Numbered from the stretch's first letter, positions 27,097-35,552 are shown. The stretch is 62,541 nucleotides of DNA from an uncultured Clostridia bacterium (GCA_947385375.1 CANDKR010000009.1:1-62541); one strand, 5' to 3'. Numbers and translations are program-made. Notes: generated from the sequence alone by a model not told the origin.

Positions 27097-27882
27097 ATGG
27101 AAAGGGAAAATAATATTAATTTAGAAGAAGTTTACAAATATAGAAGTAAATTAATAGATTGTGGAAAAAGAGTTGGACTTGAAAATCCGGACAGATTAAG
27201 TTTAGACGAGATAAAAGCATTAACTTCTAGAGTTTTTGAAGAATTAAATAAGATTGATATGTCAATGGGGTTTCCACATCACGATACTGGATTAAGAAGA
27301 CCAGCAAGCGTAGATAAATATAGGGAAACAGAGCTTTTCATAGATTTTATAGATTGGTATAATATATTAGCTACTCCAAGTAATGTTATTTTAGGATATG
27401 TGCAAAGAAATTATCCTAAAAATAAATATCCTAGAGTAATGTGTGTTGGTGATGGAGAACATTGCCACTTAGGAAGAAAGCTAGCTGGATTAGGGTATAC
27501 AGTGGTTGTAGTCGACCCTGTCTCTAAAAAAGAATTTGATATACCAAGACAAAGTAATGGTGGAAGACTTAAAGTTATTAATGGAGAATTTTACGAAAAC
27601 TCAGAAGATATGATAAATTGGTCAAGCCTTATAGTTGGTGCGAAAGTGCCACAATGTGCAGAAATTTTAACTAGTATTAGAAGCAAACCAACAGTCTTTA
27701 ATATTAGTAATAATGCTGAAGTACATAATATGAGTTTCAGAGGAAAACCGATTCAATCTTCTAAAGAACTTGAAGAAGCGATAGAAAAAATAAAAGATGT
27801 AAAAAAGGAATGCCATACGGATTCTTTTGGAATGAAGAGTTATTTTTATGTATGTGATCAAAGAACTTATGGCGAAAGATAA
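27097..27882 (+). CDS. Unrecognised protein with a Rossmann-like nucleotide-binding loop
   Basis: 261 aa from the ATG at 27097; TTGGAGG (27085-27091) is its ribosome binding site rather than a start. The first 120 residues are helical, with FPHHDTGLRRP. Then comes a Rossmann-like element RVMCVGDGEHCHLGRKLAGLGYTVVVVDP cut into strand, Gly-rich loop and acidic strand end, as in SAM- or NAD-binding folds (UPF0146 style). No catalytic motif was recognised. It has its own promoter and stands between the ArsC-like gene and the histidine leader. Function unknown. Confidence 0.65.
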   Translation: MERENNINLEEVYKYRSKLIDCGKRVGLENPDRLSLDEIKALTSRVFEELNKIDMSMGFPHHDTGLRRPASVDKYRETELFIDFIDWYNILATPSNVILGYVQRNYPKNKYPRVMCVGDGEHCHLGRKLAGLGYTVVVVDPVSKKEFDIPRQSNGGRLKVINGEFYENSEDMINWSSLIVGAKVPQCAEILTSIRSKPTVFNISNNAEVHNMSFRGKPIQSSKELEEAIEKIKDVKKECHTDSFGMKSYFYVCDQRTYGER

Positions 27883-27892
27883 ATATTAACAG

Positions 27893-27921
27893 TTGACAAT
27901 ATGTGGAAACCATGTTAAAAT
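27893..27921 (+). promoter_or_regulatory. Promoter of the histidine-uptake operon
   Basis: TTGACA (27893-27898), 17 bp, TAAAAT (27916-27921) with an extended TG. The transcript would begin near 27928, just ahead of the first leader peptide. Confidence 0.7.
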
Positions 27922-27955
27922 ATAATACATAGAAATCAAAGGAGATTTATTTTTT

Positions 27956-28000
27956 ATGATAACAAATTTAAAAGGTAACAAACATCATCATAGAAAATAG
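27956..28000 (+). CDS. Histidine leader peptide 1
   Basis: Fourteen residues, MITNLKGNKHHHRK, behind AAAGGAGA. Three consecutive CAT codons sit four codons before the stop, and the stop overlaps the first arm of the attenuator. This is the classical layout of transcription attenuation by ribosome stalling at scarce charged tRNA-His. The second copy lies 170 bases downstream. Confidence 0.8.
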   Translation: MITNLKGNKHHHRK

Positions 28001-28093
28001 CTTGTGTCGAGAATTTAGGCACAGGCTCATTATGATGCTTGTGCCTTTAGTGTTTATAACCTTAAGGTACAAAACCTTAAGGCTATTTTTATT
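27999..28093 (+). promoter_or_regulatory. Attenuator 1
   Basis: Competing arms: GCTTGTGTC (28000-28008), GGCACAGGC (28018-28026) and GCTTGTGCC (28037-28045); arm 2 can pair with arm 1 or arm 3. A terminator follows, CCTTAAGGT with ACCTTAAGG (28060-28082), ending TATTTTTATTT. The 3' side of the terminator (AAGGC) can also pair with GCCTT of arm 3. Confidence 0.7.
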
Positions 28094-28125
28094 TAATAGA
28101 AAAATTATTTAAAAGGAGAAATATT

Positions 28126-28170
28126 ATGAAAAATATTTTAATAATAAATATACATCATCATAGAAAATAG
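28126..28170 (+). CDS. Histidine leader peptide 2
   Basis: Fourteen residues, MKNILIINIHHHRK, behind AAAAGGAG. Its last part is identical at DNA level to the first leader for 27 bases (28152-28178 and 27982-28008), but the N-terminal codons are unrelated, so selection has kept HHHRK-stop and the arms. Confidence 0.8.
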   Translation: MKNILIINIHHHRK

Positions 28171-28262
28171 CTTGTGTCCAAAATTTAGGCACAGGCTTAG
28201 AGCTGCTTGTGCCTTTAAAGTTTAAGACTTAGAGGTGCAGACCTTTAAGTCTTTTTGTTTTT
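28169..28262 (+). promoter_or_regulatory. Attenuator 2
   Basis: The same three arms recur (from 28170, 28188 and 28204). The terminator differs: AGACTTAGAGGT (28224-28235) with ACCTTTAAGTCT (28241-28252), then TTTTGTTTTT. Transcripts must pass both attenuators to reach the transporter genes. No T-box motif was seen. Confidence 0.7.
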
Positions 28263-28361
28263 AGTAATTACTATTAAATACAGCCTTGGCAATTTTATAA
28301 AATTTGAAATTCTATTAAATAAAAAACTTTGATAAAAATAAAATTTTAGGAGGATTTAAAA

Positions 28362-29156
28362 ATGAACAAAAAAATAATGATTTTAGGTGTAATTGTGATT
28401 ATAGGGATAATTGCAGGATTAATGTTTTTTAGAGCAGACAAAGGAGGAAAAGAAGAAAATACTTTAGTAATGGGGTTAGATGATAGCTTTCCACCAATGG
28501 GATTTAGAAATGAAAATAATGAAATAGTAGGATTTGACATAGATGTGGCTCAAGCGGTATGTGATAGATTAGGAATGGAGCTAAAACTTCAACAAATATC
28601 ATGGGCTGCAAAAGAACAAGAATTAAATTCTGGAAATATAGATTGTATATGGAATGGTTTTGCGCTTAACGAAGAAAGAGCAGCAACTATGAATTTGACA
28701 GATCCTTATATAAAAGGAGAGCTATATTTTATATTGAAAAATGATAGTAAGATAAAAGATCAAGAAGAATTAAGAGGAAAGAAAGTTGGAGTGCAAGCAG
28801 GTTCTGTGCAACAATCAGATTTAGAACAATCAGATTTAGGAAAAGATTTGGAAATAGTACAATATAGTGATTTTCTAACAGCTTTTATGGACTTAGAAAC
28901 AGGTGGTATTGATGCTGTATGTGCTTCAAGCTTAATAGGAAATTATTTGATTACTTCAAAAAATAAAGATTTTATAACAATGGATTCAAGAGATATATCA
29001 ACATCAAGAGGTTGTGTAATAGCTTTTAAATTAGGTAATGACGAGCTAAAAGATAAAATTCAAAATACTTTATACGAGTTAAAGAAAGATGGAATATTAA
29101 GAGAAATATCTGAAAAATGGTTTGGAAAAGATATGATACTAGTAGAGGAGAAATAA
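28362..29156 (+). CDS. Polar amino-acid ABC transporter substrate-binding protein
   Basis: 264 aa. An N-terminal hydrophobic segment (about 4-23) anchors or exports it; there is no lipobox cysteine, so it is probably a membrane-tethered protein. The SBP_bac_3 fold follows: MGLDDSFPPMGFRNENNEIVGFDIDVA cut as the usual binding loop, WAAKEQELNSGNIDCIWNGF, and the GKKVGVQAGSVQQ hinge. AGGAGG stands before ATG. It opens the operon controlled by two histidine attenuators, so histidine (or His-containing) uptake is the inferred task. Confidence 0.88.
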   Translation: MNKKIMILGVIVIIGIIAGLMFFRADKGGKEENTLVMGLDDSFPPMGFRNENNEIVGFDIDVAQAVCDRLGMELKLQQISWAAKEQELNSGNIDCIWNGFALNEERAATMNLTDPYIKGELYFILKNDSKIKDQEELRGKKVGVQAGSVQQSDLEQSDLGKDLEIVQYSDFLTAFMDLETGGIDAVCASSLIGNYLITSKNKDFITMDSRDISTSRGCVIAFKLGNDELKDKIQNTLYELKKDGILREISEKWFGKDMILVEEK

Positions 29157-29159
29157 TTT

Positions 29160-29810
29160 ATGGGAATTGACGAAACAATAAATGTAACTAAGATTTTGTT
29201 TTCTGGTATTGGAGTAAGTTTAAAAATATTTGTATTAACATTAATATTTTCTCTACCACTTGGAGTTATTGTAGCTTTAGCAAGAAACTCAAAATTAAAA
29301 CTAATTTCAACTATTACAAAAGCGTATATTTTATTAATAAGAGGAACACCAATAATGTTACAAATAATATTTGTATATTTTGCACCGTATTATATATTTA
29401 ATATGACTTATGATAGGTTTACAGCTATAATAGTAGCATTTGTGATAAATTATGCAGCATATTTTTCTGAAATCTTTAGAAGTGGAATAAATAGTATTTC
29501 GCAAGGTCAAAGGGAAGCGGCATATACTTTAGGATTTGATAAATTTCAAACTTTTTTCTTAATAATTTTACCACAAGTAATAAAAGTAGTATTGCCACCG
29601 ATTTCTAATGAGGTAATTTCTCTTTTGAAAACTACATCTTTAGCACAGATAATAGGCGTTACAGAAATGTTTGCATTAGCGCAAAAACAAGCTAGTTATA
29701 ATTTCTCTGTTATACCATTATGTATAGCGGGAGTATATTATTTAATTTTAGTTTTCGTGATATCAATAGTATTTAGCAAATTAGAAAAGAAATTAGATTA
29801 CTATAATTAA
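29160..29810 (+). CDS. Amino-acid ABC transporter permease
   Basis: 216 aa membrane protein of the HisM/GlnP family with about five membrane helices. The EAA loop that docks the ATPase is present (GQREAAYTLGFDKFQTFFLIILPQV cut at about 115-140), and the early SLPLGVIVALARNS and RGTPIMLQI motifs are typical. It starts three bases after the binding-protein gene, with AGAGGAGAA upstream. Works with the genes on both sides. Confidence 0.9.
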   Translation: MGIDETINVTKILFSGIGVSLKIFVLTLIFSLPLGVIVALARNSKLKLISTITKAYILLIRGTPIMLQIIFVYFAPYYIFNMTYDRFTAIIVAFVINYAAYFSEIFRSGINSISQGQREAAYTLGFDKFQTFFLIILPQVIKVVLPPISNEVISLLKTTSLAQIIGVTEMFALAQKQASYNFSVIPLCIAGVYYLILVFVISIVFSKLEKKLDYYN

Positions 29811-29827
29811 ATGAATAGGAGGAGAAT

Positions 29828-32017
29828 ATGAATGTATTAGAAGTAAAACAGGTGTCTAAAAAATATGGTAAATTAGACGTTATAAAAGATGTCTCTTTAG
29901 AAGTAAAAGAAGGTGAAACCTTGGTAATATTAGGACCTTCAGGCTCAGGAAAATCTACTTTATTAAGATGTATAAATAATTTAGAGAAAATTAATTCAGG
30001 AAATATAATTATAAATGGCGAAAAAATGATTAAAGAATATAAATCGTCTAAGCCCGTTTATAATGATAAAGAAGTTTTAAATAAAATAAACTTGTCAACA
30101 GGTATGGTTTTTCAAGATTTTAATTTGTTTCCACACTTATCTGTAAAAGAAAATATAACTAAGGCCTTAATATCAGTGCTAAAAAAAGATAAATTAGAAG
30201 CAGATGAAATTGCCTACGGATTATTGAAAAAAATGGATTTAATTAGTAAGGCTAATTCATATCCTTGTGATTTATCAGGCGGTCAAAAGCAAAGAGTATC
30301 AATAGCTAGATGCTTGGCAATAAACCCTAAAATAATTTGTATGGATGAGCCAACAAGCGCCTTAGATCCGGAATTAGTAGGTGAGGTTTTAAAAGTTATA
30401 AAAGACTTAGCAAAAGAAAAAAGAACAATGATAATAGTTACGCATGAGATAAAGTTTGCAGAAGAGGTCGCAGATAGAGTAATTTTTATGGACGAAGGGA
30501 AGATTGTTGAAGAAGGAAGCCCAAGCCAAGTAATAGGAAATCCTAAAAAGGAAAGAACTAGAGAATTTTTGAAAAGGTATATTAATATAAAGGAGGATAA
30601 AATGGAAAAATTAAATAGTAATGAAATTGAACCAAAAAAAGTTATAAAGTTTTTTGAAGAAATAAGCGAAATTCCAAGAGAATCTGGAAATGAAGAAGGA
30701 ATAAAAAATTATCTAATAAAATTTGCCAAAGAAAGAAATTTGGAAGTTTATGAAGATAAAGATTACAATGTAATAATAAAAAAAGAAGCAGCAAAGGGAA
30801 AGGAAAACAATGAGCCAATTGCACTTCAAGCTCACACAGATATGGTATGCGAAAAAAGAGCAGATATAAAACATGACTTTGAAAAAGATCCAATTATATT
30901 ATATAAAGATGGAGATTATATAAGAGCTAATGGTACGACTTTGGGCGCTGATAATGGAATTGGAGTTGCTCAAATATTAGCTTTACTAGATTCACAAGAT
31001 ATGAAAACACCAAGATTGGAAGCAATATTTACAGTACAAGAAGAAAGTACAATGATAGGTGCAATTAATATTGATTTAAGTAAGTTGCAAAGCAAAAAAA
31101 TAATATCTTTAGATGGTGGCAGAGAAGGCAAAATATTAGTAGGTTCTGCTAATTGTTTAGAATGGAAATCAAGATTAGAAAAAGAATATATTAGTGTTCC
31201 AGAAGGATATACAAAGTATGAGCTGAAATATGATAATTTTAAAGGTGGTCATTCAGGTGGAAATATTGGTGATATAAAAAGAGGAAATCCAATAAAATTA
31301 GGAATTAGTATATTAAAACAGATAGGAAATGTTTACATTGAAGAAGTATTTGGAGGAAGCCAAGTTAATGTTATTCCTAGAGATTTTGACATAAAGTTTT
31401 ATACTAAATCAGATAAACTAATAGAAATAGAAAATTTAATTAATGAACAAAAAGAATTCTATGGAAAAGTAAATATTGAAGTAAAAGAAATTGCAAATGG
31501 AGAAAAGTGCTTTTCTGAAAATCTTACAAATAGAATAATAGATTTTATTTATAATTATGAAAACGGAGCTTTGGAATATGTGAATAACAATGTTATATTA
31601 TCTTGTAATATGGCAGAAATAAAAGAAGATGAGAATTATGTGAATATAGGATATTCAACTAGAGCAAATAATTTAAGTTTAAGAAATAAATATTTAGAAA
31701 GATTAGATAAATTAGTAAAAAAGAATGGATTAGAAATATTTTGGAGCCAAGAATTAAAAGGAGTAGAACAAGATATAAATAATGATTTGATTTTAAAATG
31801 TAATGAAGTTTATAAAAATCTATATAATAGAAATTTAGAGAAAATGATTACACAAGGCGTTGTAGAAGGTGGATTTTTCTTAAGTAAAGTAAAGGATTTA
31901 CAATATGTTTGTATTGGACCAAATACTGAAGATGTACACAGCCCAAATGAAAGAGTTTCAATTACTTCACTAAAAAACACTTATGAATATTTACAAGAGT
32001 TGTTGACTTCTTTTTAA
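29828..32017 (+). CDS. pepD: ABC transporter ATPase fused to PepD-like Xaa-His dipeptidase
   Basis: 729 aa in one frame. Residues 1-258 are a GlnQ/HisP ATPase: Walker A GPSGSGKS (about 38-45), signature LSGGQKQR, Walker B ICMDEPTSALD, H-loop VTHE. Residues 259-729 are an M20C aminoacyl-histidine dipeptidase: QAHTDMVCEK, the metal-site GADNGIGVA, VQEESTMIGA, GGHSGGNIG. There is no stop between them, yet an ideal AAAGGAGG (30589-30596) precedes an in-frame ATG at 30602, so PepD can also start alone. A lost stop codon probably joined two genes. PepD releases His from dipeptides, matching the His leaders. Confidence 0.88.
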   Translation: MNVLEVKQVSKKYGKLDVIKDVSLEVKEGETLVILGPSGSGKSTLLRCINNLEKINSGNIIINGEKMIKEYKSSKPVYNDKEVLNKINLSTGMVFQDFNLFPHLSVKENITKALISVLKKDKLEADEIAYGLLKKMDLISKANSYPCDLSGGQKQRVSIARCLAINPKIICMDEPTSALDPELVGEVLKVIKDLAKEKRTMIIVTHEIKFAEEVADRVIFMDEGKIVEEGSPSQVIGNPKKERTREFLKRYINIKEDKMEKLNSNEIEPKKVIKFFEEISEIPRESGNEEGIKNYLIKFAKERNLEVYEDKDYNVIIKKEAAKGKENNEPIALQAHTDMVCEKRADIKHDFEKDPIILYKDGDYIRANGTTLGADNGIGVAQILALLDSQDMKTPRLEAIFTVQEESTMIGAINIDLSKLQSKKIISLDGGREGKILVGSANCLEWKSRLEKEYISVPEGYTKYELKYDNFKGGHSGGNIGDIKRGNPIKLGISILKQIGNVYIEEVFGGSQVNVIPRDFDIKFYTKSDKLIEIENLINEQKEFYGKVNIEVKEIANGEKCFSENLTNRIIDFIYNYENGALEYVNNNVILSCNMAEIKEDENYVNIGYSTRANNLSLRNKYLERLDKLVKKNGLEIFWSQELKGVEQDINNDLILKCNEVYKNLYNRNLEKMITQGVVEGGFFLSKVKDLQYVCIGPNTEDVHSPNERVSITSLKNTYEYLQELLTSF

Positions 32018-32034
32018 TTTTATTGAAAGATATA

Positions 32035-32063
32035 TTGACAAACAAAACTTATTAATATAGCAT
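32035..32063 (+). promoter_or_regulatory. Possible promoter of the cysteine-synthase-like gene
   Basis: TTGACA (32035-32040), 17 bp, TAGCAT (32058-32063). The -10 is weak. A separate transcript from the histidine operon is likely because 82 bases separate the genes. Confidence 0.4.
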
Positions 32064-32099
32064 AAAATAATTATCAGAAATAAAATTGAGGAGGAACTA

Positions 32100-33065
32100 A
32101 TGAGCATAAAGGTAGGAAATACACCAATGATAAAAATAAAGTATAGGTATAACGGAAAAGAAAGTTATATCTATACTAAACTAGAATCATATAACATATC
32201 AGGCAGTATAAAAGATAGAGTAGCGTATTATATGTTAAATAAGGCATATGAAGAGGGAAAATTAAAAAAAGGTATGGAAATTGTTGAAGCAACTAGTGGA
32301 AATACAGGAATATCACTTGCAGCAATTGGAAGAGCCATGGGAAATCCAGCACATATATTTATGCCAGATTGGGTAAGTACAGAAAGATTGAATTTAATGA
32401 AAATGTATGGGGCGAAAGTAACTCTAGTGTCGAGAGAAGAGGGAGGCTTCAAAAAAGCAATTTCCTTAGCGGAAGAATATGCAAAGGAAAACAAAGCATT
32501 TTTAGCAAACCAGTTTTCAAACAAGTATAATATACTAGCGCACTATGAAACGACTGCAAAAGAAATTATAGATACTTTAGGACATAAGATTGGTGGATTT
32601 GTTTCGGGAGTTGGAACAGGAGGTACTTTGATAGGTACAGCTAAAAGGCTTAAAGAATTTGATAAAAGTATAAAGATATATGCAATGGAGCCAGATAAGA
32701 TGCCAATGTTATCTCAAAATAAAATAATAGCTAGTCATAAAATAGAAGGAATTGGAGACGACTTTATTCCAGATATTGTAGATAAGACTTTAATTGATGA
32801 GATAATAACAGTAGATGATGATGATAGCATAAATATGTCGAGAAAAATAGCACTGGAACTTGGAATAGGAGTTGGAATATCGTCAGGAGCAAACATGCTT
32901 GCAAGTATAATCGCTAAAGAAAATAATAGCAAAGCAATTGTAACAGTATTTGCTGATGATAATAAGAAATATATTTCTACTGATTTAAGTAAACAGGTAG
33001 ATAAAAATTCAAGATTTATTTCAAACAAAATAGAATTATTAGATTATGAATTTTTAAATATTTGA
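32100..33065 (+). CDS. cysK: Cysteine-synthase-family PLP enzyme
   Basis: 321 aa, fold-type II PLP enzyme. The PLP lysine is K38 in SGSIKDR; the substrate/phosphate loop TSGNTG is 65-70; the PLP-phosphate loop GVGTGGTLIG follows near 180. Family members make cysteine from O-acetylserine and sulfide, and relatives make cystathionine or use O-phosphoserine; the exact substrate is not decided here. It carries no CBS domain. GAGGAGG precedes ATG. No further sulfur genes are nearby. Confidence 0.85.
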   Translation: MSIKVGNTPMIKIKYRYNGKESYIYTKLESYNISGSIKDRVAYYMLNKAYEEGKLKKGMEIVEATSGNTGISLAAIGRAMGNPAHIFMPDWVSTERLNLMKMYGAKVTLVSREEGGFKKAISLAEEYAKENKAFLANQFSNKYNILAHYETTAKEIIDTLGHKIGGFVSGVGTGGTLIGTAKRLKEFDKSIKIYAMEPDKMPMLSQNKIIASHKIEGIGDDFIPDIVDKTLIDEIITVDDDDSINMSRKIALELGIGVGISSGANMLASIIAKENNSKAIVTVFADDNKKYISTDLSKQVDKNSRFISNKIELLDYEFLNI

Positions 33066-33150
33066 AATTTAGTGTTTACTATTAATGATATAAGTTGAAT
33101 AGATATAGATAGTTTTTGTAACTAATTTCCATAAAAAATCCAAAAAACTA

Positions 33151-33179
33151 TTTACAAAAAAATAAAGATATGCTAAGAT
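33151..33179 (+). promoter_or_regulatory. Possible upstream promoter of the first pilin gene
   Basis: TTTACA (33151-33156), 17 bp, TAAGAT (33174-33179). Weaker than the one at 33215 and may be a second start. Confidence 0.35.
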
Positions 33180-33195
33180 TAGAATATCGAACAAA

Positions 33196-33205
33196 GTACA
33201 TGTAC
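33196..33205 (+). promoter_or_regulatory. Palindrome upstream of the first pilin promoter
   Basis: GTACATGTAC, a perfect 10-bp palindrome nine bases before the -35 box at 33215. It may be a regulator site. Confidence 0.35.
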
Positions 33206-33214
33206 ACAAATATA

Positions 33215-33243
33215 TTGAAAAATTTATAAAAATGTGATATAAT
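33215..33243 (+). promoter_or_regulatory. Promoter of the first pilin gene
   Basis: TTGAAA (33215-33220), 17 bp, TATAAT (33238-33243) with an extended TG. AAGGAGG then stands before ATG 33279. Confidence 0.8.
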
Positions 33244-33278
33244 TAGTGTAGTGTAGAGAGAAAAAGGAGGATTTTGTT

Positions 33279-33650
33279 ATGACAAAAAAAGTTATGAAAA
33301 TAGTAGCAGTTTTGTTAGCAGTAGCTGTAGTAGCATCTTTAGCAGTTAGCGTATCTGCAGCAGATATTGATTTAAACCAATTTAATGGTATGACTGATTC
33401 ATCTGGTGCAAGTACAAGTGTTACAAAAATTATTGGTGCTTTAATCAACATCATTCAAATTATTGGTAGCGGTGTTGCTATCATCATGTTGATTGTTTTA
33501 GCTATCAAATACATCTCTGCAGCTCCTGGTGATAAAGCAGATATCAAAAAACATGCTGTTGTATACGTAGTAGGTGCTATAGTATTATTCGCAGCAACAG
33601 GTATCTTACAAATCATCAAAAACTTTTCTACAAACGTTAATGCAGCTTAG
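33279..33650 (+). CDS. VirB2-like pilin 1
   Basis: 123 aa. A signal peptide (cleavage near SVSA, residue 27) is followed by a short polar stretch and two membrane helices (about 47-79 and 94-113), with the loop KYISAAPGDKADIKK between them. This is the TrbC/VirB2 pilin layout of type IV secretion systems. It has its own strong promoter and terminator, so it is made apart from, and likely in excess over, the others. Six related genes follow one another here; this one is the most Ala-rich with the cleanest signal. Pilin or channel-core subunit is inferred. Confidence 0.75.
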   Translation: MTKKVMKIVAVLLAVAVVASLAVSVSAADIDLNQFNGMTDSSGASTSVTKIIGALINIIQIIGSGVAIIMLIVLAIKYISAAPGDKADIKKHAVVYVVGAIVLFAATGILQIIKNFSTNVNAA

Positions 33651-33686
33651 TGTTTTTGAGATAGTAAACAAGAAATTGAATATTGA

Positions 33687-33714
33687 AAAATGCACACTTA
33701 GGTGTGCATTTTTT
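33687..33714 (+). terminator. Strong terminator after pilin 1
   Basis: AAAATGCACAC (33687-33697) with GTGTGCATTTT (33702-33712), a four-base loop and six T. Confidence 0.9.
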
Positions 33715-33746
33715 GTAATTTTTTAAAGAATTAGGTAAAAAAGGTA

Positions 33747-33775
33747 TTGAAAAAAGGAAATGCTTAATATATAAT
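33747..33775 (+). promoter_or_regulatory. Promoter of the pilin 2-5 operon
   Basis: TTGAAA (33747-33752), 17 bp, TATAAT (33770-33775). Confidence 0.75.
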
Positions 33776-33809
33776 ATATCTAAGAAACATGCGCAAAGGA
33801 GGCAAACCT

Positions 33810-34190
33810 ATGAAAATAAAGGGATTTATAAAGATTGCGCTAATGGTGCTAATAGTAATTATGATATTTAGTAGCATAGCTTATGCAGATAATGATAATT
33901 TTTCTTTTTCAGAAATAAACAATCAAACTGCAGGTGAAGATATAAAAAATCCAGTAAAAAAAGCAGTTGGTGCGGTTATGGGTGCAGTTAGAATTATTGC
34001 AACAGGAGTTGCCATTGTTATGATTTCTGTTGTAGCTATGAAATATTTGATGGCAGCACCAGGGGATAGAGCAGATATGAAAAAAGCTTCTATTCAATAT
34101 GTTGTTGGTGCAGTAATAGTATTTGGAGCTGCAAATATTTTAACTATATTGGTAAATGCTTTTACAAATATGGTACCAGAAATAGAATAA
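33810..34190 (+). CDS. VirB2-like pilin 2
   Basis: 126 aa from the ATG at 33810; an upstream in-frame ATG (33789) is ahead of AAAGGAGG and so is not the start. Signal peptide ending near IAYA, then two membrane helices around the loop KYLMAAPGDRADMKK. First gene of the four-gene pilin operon that ends at the hairpin at 35407. Same family as its neighbours. Confidence 0.72.
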   Translation: MKIKGFIKIALMVLIVIMIFSSIAYADNDNFSFSEINNQTAGEDIKNPVKKAVGAVMGAVRIIATGVAIVMISVVAMKYLMAAPGDRADMKKASIQYVVGAVIVFGAANILTILVNAFTNMVPEIE

Positions 34191-34211
34191 TTTTTAGGAG
34201 GAAATGTGAAT

Positions 34212-34580
34212 ATGAAAAAAGTAAGTAAAATTATGAAGATAGCCATCGTTTTATTAGCTATGACAATGATTGTATCAAATTTCGTTTTTGCTAGTGATTA
34301 TGCATCTTTAATAACAGAGTTAGATGGTCAAGATGGAGATACTGGTTTAAATGAGAGTGCAAAAAGTATTGTTGGAGCAATCATATCAGTAACAAAAATT
34401 GTTGCAGTAGGTGTTGCACTTATAATGCTTGCAGCTGTTGCAATGAAATATATGAGCTCAGCACCTGGAGATAGAGCAGAAATAAAAAAACATGCTGTTA
34501 TATATGTAGTAGGTGCAATTGTATTATTTGGTAGTGCAGGAATACTAGAAATTATCCAAAAATTTGCTGATAATATCTAG
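34212..34580 (+). CDS. VirB2-like pilin 3
   Basis: 122 aa from the ATG at 34212 (AGGAGG ten bases before it; a GTG at 34206 is also in frame). Signal peptide ending near VFA, then two membrane helices around KYMSSAPGDRAEIKK. Its second helix (HAVIYVVGAIVLF) is nearly the same as in pilin 1, so these two are the closest pair. Follows pilin 2 by about 20 bases. Confidence 0.72.
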   Translation: MKKVSKIMKIAIVLLAMTMIVSNFVFASDYASLITELDGQDGDTGLNESAKSIVGAIISVTKIVAVGVALIMLAAVAMKYMSSAPGDRAEIKKHAVIYVVGAIVLFGSAGILEIIQKFADNI

Positions 34581-34597
34581 AGTTATAGAGGTTTATT

Positions 34598-34966
34598 ATG
34601 AAAAACAAATTATTAAAAATAGGTGTAATGTCATTAGCAATAATGCTTATAGTGTCTAATTTAATAGTGTTTGCAGGTGATGGAGATATAACTGGTGTTT
34701 TTAATGGCAATGTGGATACAAATCTTGCTGGAACAAAAACAGCTACTAGAAATATCTTAGGTATGATACTTGATGCTACTAGAATAATTGGAATAGGTGT
34801 AGCTTTAATTATACTTACATATATTGGTATTAAGTTTATGCTTGCTTCACCAAGTGAAAGAGCTAATATTAAGCAATATTGTATGAATTTCGTTATAGGT
34901 GCATTTATACTAGTTGGTGGTGTGGGATTTTTAACAATAATTAAAAATTTTGCACTTAATATATAA
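34598..34966 (+). CDS. VirB2-like pilin 4
   Basis: 122 aa. Signal peptide ending near VFA, then two membrane helices around KFMLASPSERANIKQ, a more divergent loop than in pilins 1-3. The second helix has a Gly-rich end (FILVGGVGFLTII). The binding site TAGAGG is weaker than those of its neighbours. Confidence 0.7.
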   Translation: MKNKLLKIGVMSLAIMLIVSNLIVFAGDGDITGVFNGNVDTNLAGTKTATRNILGMILDATRIIGIGVALIILTYIGIKFMLASPSERANIKQYCMNFVIGAFILVGGVGFLTIIKNFALNI

Positions 34967-34992
34967 TAGCATTTATGCAAAGGAGATTAGTC

Positions 34993-35391
34993 ATGAAAGT
35001 AAAAAATGTTATAAAAATTTTGGCTATAACTTTAATAAGCTTGCTAATCATTTCAGTTACTATAACTGCTTATGGTGCGTCAACACAAGATGCAATTACA
35101 GCAATGAATGGAATGGAAAACAATATATCAGATACTTCTGGCGGAAAACTTGGAGGAATTCTTAATTCTATAATTGGATTAATTCAAGTTGCTGGTACTG
35201 GTATTGCAATGATTATGGTTACAGTTTTTGGTATTAAATATATAATGGCAGCACCAAGCGATAAAGCTGATGTAAAAAAACAAATAGCACCAATGATGAT
35301 AGGCGCAATTGTGCTATTTGGTTCAGTAAATTTAGTAAATATAATTACAAAGATTGCAATGAGTACTTTAAAGACGGCAGCAAATACATAA
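34993..35391 (+). CDS. VirB2-like pilin 5
   Basis: 132 aa from the ATG at 34993; AAAGGAGA lies between it and an upstream in-frame ATG. Signal peptide ending near AYGA, then two membrane helices around KYIMAAPSDKADVKK. Last gene of this operon. Confidence 0.7.
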   Translation: MKVKNVIKILAITLISLLIISVTITAYGASTQDAITAMNGMENNISDTSGGKLGGILNSIIGLIQVAGTGIAMIMVTVFGIKYIMAAPSDKADVKKQIAPMMIGAIVLFGSVNLVNIITKIAMSTLKTAANT

Positions 35392-35406
35392 AAACAAATT
35401 TAATAA

Positions 35407-35441
35407 GGGGTGTTTCAAAGTTTATTTGAAACACCTTTTTT
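35407..35441 (+). terminator. Terminator of the pilin 2-5 operon
   Basis: GGTGTTTCAAA (35409-35419) with TTTGAAACACC (35425-35435), then T6. Confidence 0.9.
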
Positions 35442-35507
35442 GTTTGTAAAATATTGGCTAAACTACTGTGTTTTTCTAAAGATATTACATTTTAATTACA
35501 TTTAGTT

Positions 35508-35521
35508 TTTTTCGCGAAAAA
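35508..35521 (+). promoter_or_regulatory. Palindrome before the T4SS operon promoter
   Basis: TTTTTCGCGAAAAA, a perfect 14-bp palindrome ending two bases before the -35 box. CGCG is rare in this AT-rich sequence, so an operator is plausible. Confidence 0.45.
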
Positions 35522-35523
35522 TG

Positions 35524-35552
35524 TTGAAAAATTAAGCGTTTTTAAGTATAAT
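35524..35552 (+). promoter_or_regulatory. Promoter of the main type IV secretion-like operon
   Basis: TTGAAA (35524-35529), 17 bp, TATAAT (35547-35552). From here to the hairpin at 57207 no other terminator or large gap was found. Confidence 0.75.

Noticed and set aside
27893..28262. T-box riboswitch in the long leader before the transporter
   Set aside because: No T-box sequence or specifier-loop layout was seen, and two translated His-rich leaders explain the structure better.
34950..35165. 71-residue frame between pilins 4 and 5
   Set aside because: It overlaps both real pilin genes in another frame and has no sensible protein character.
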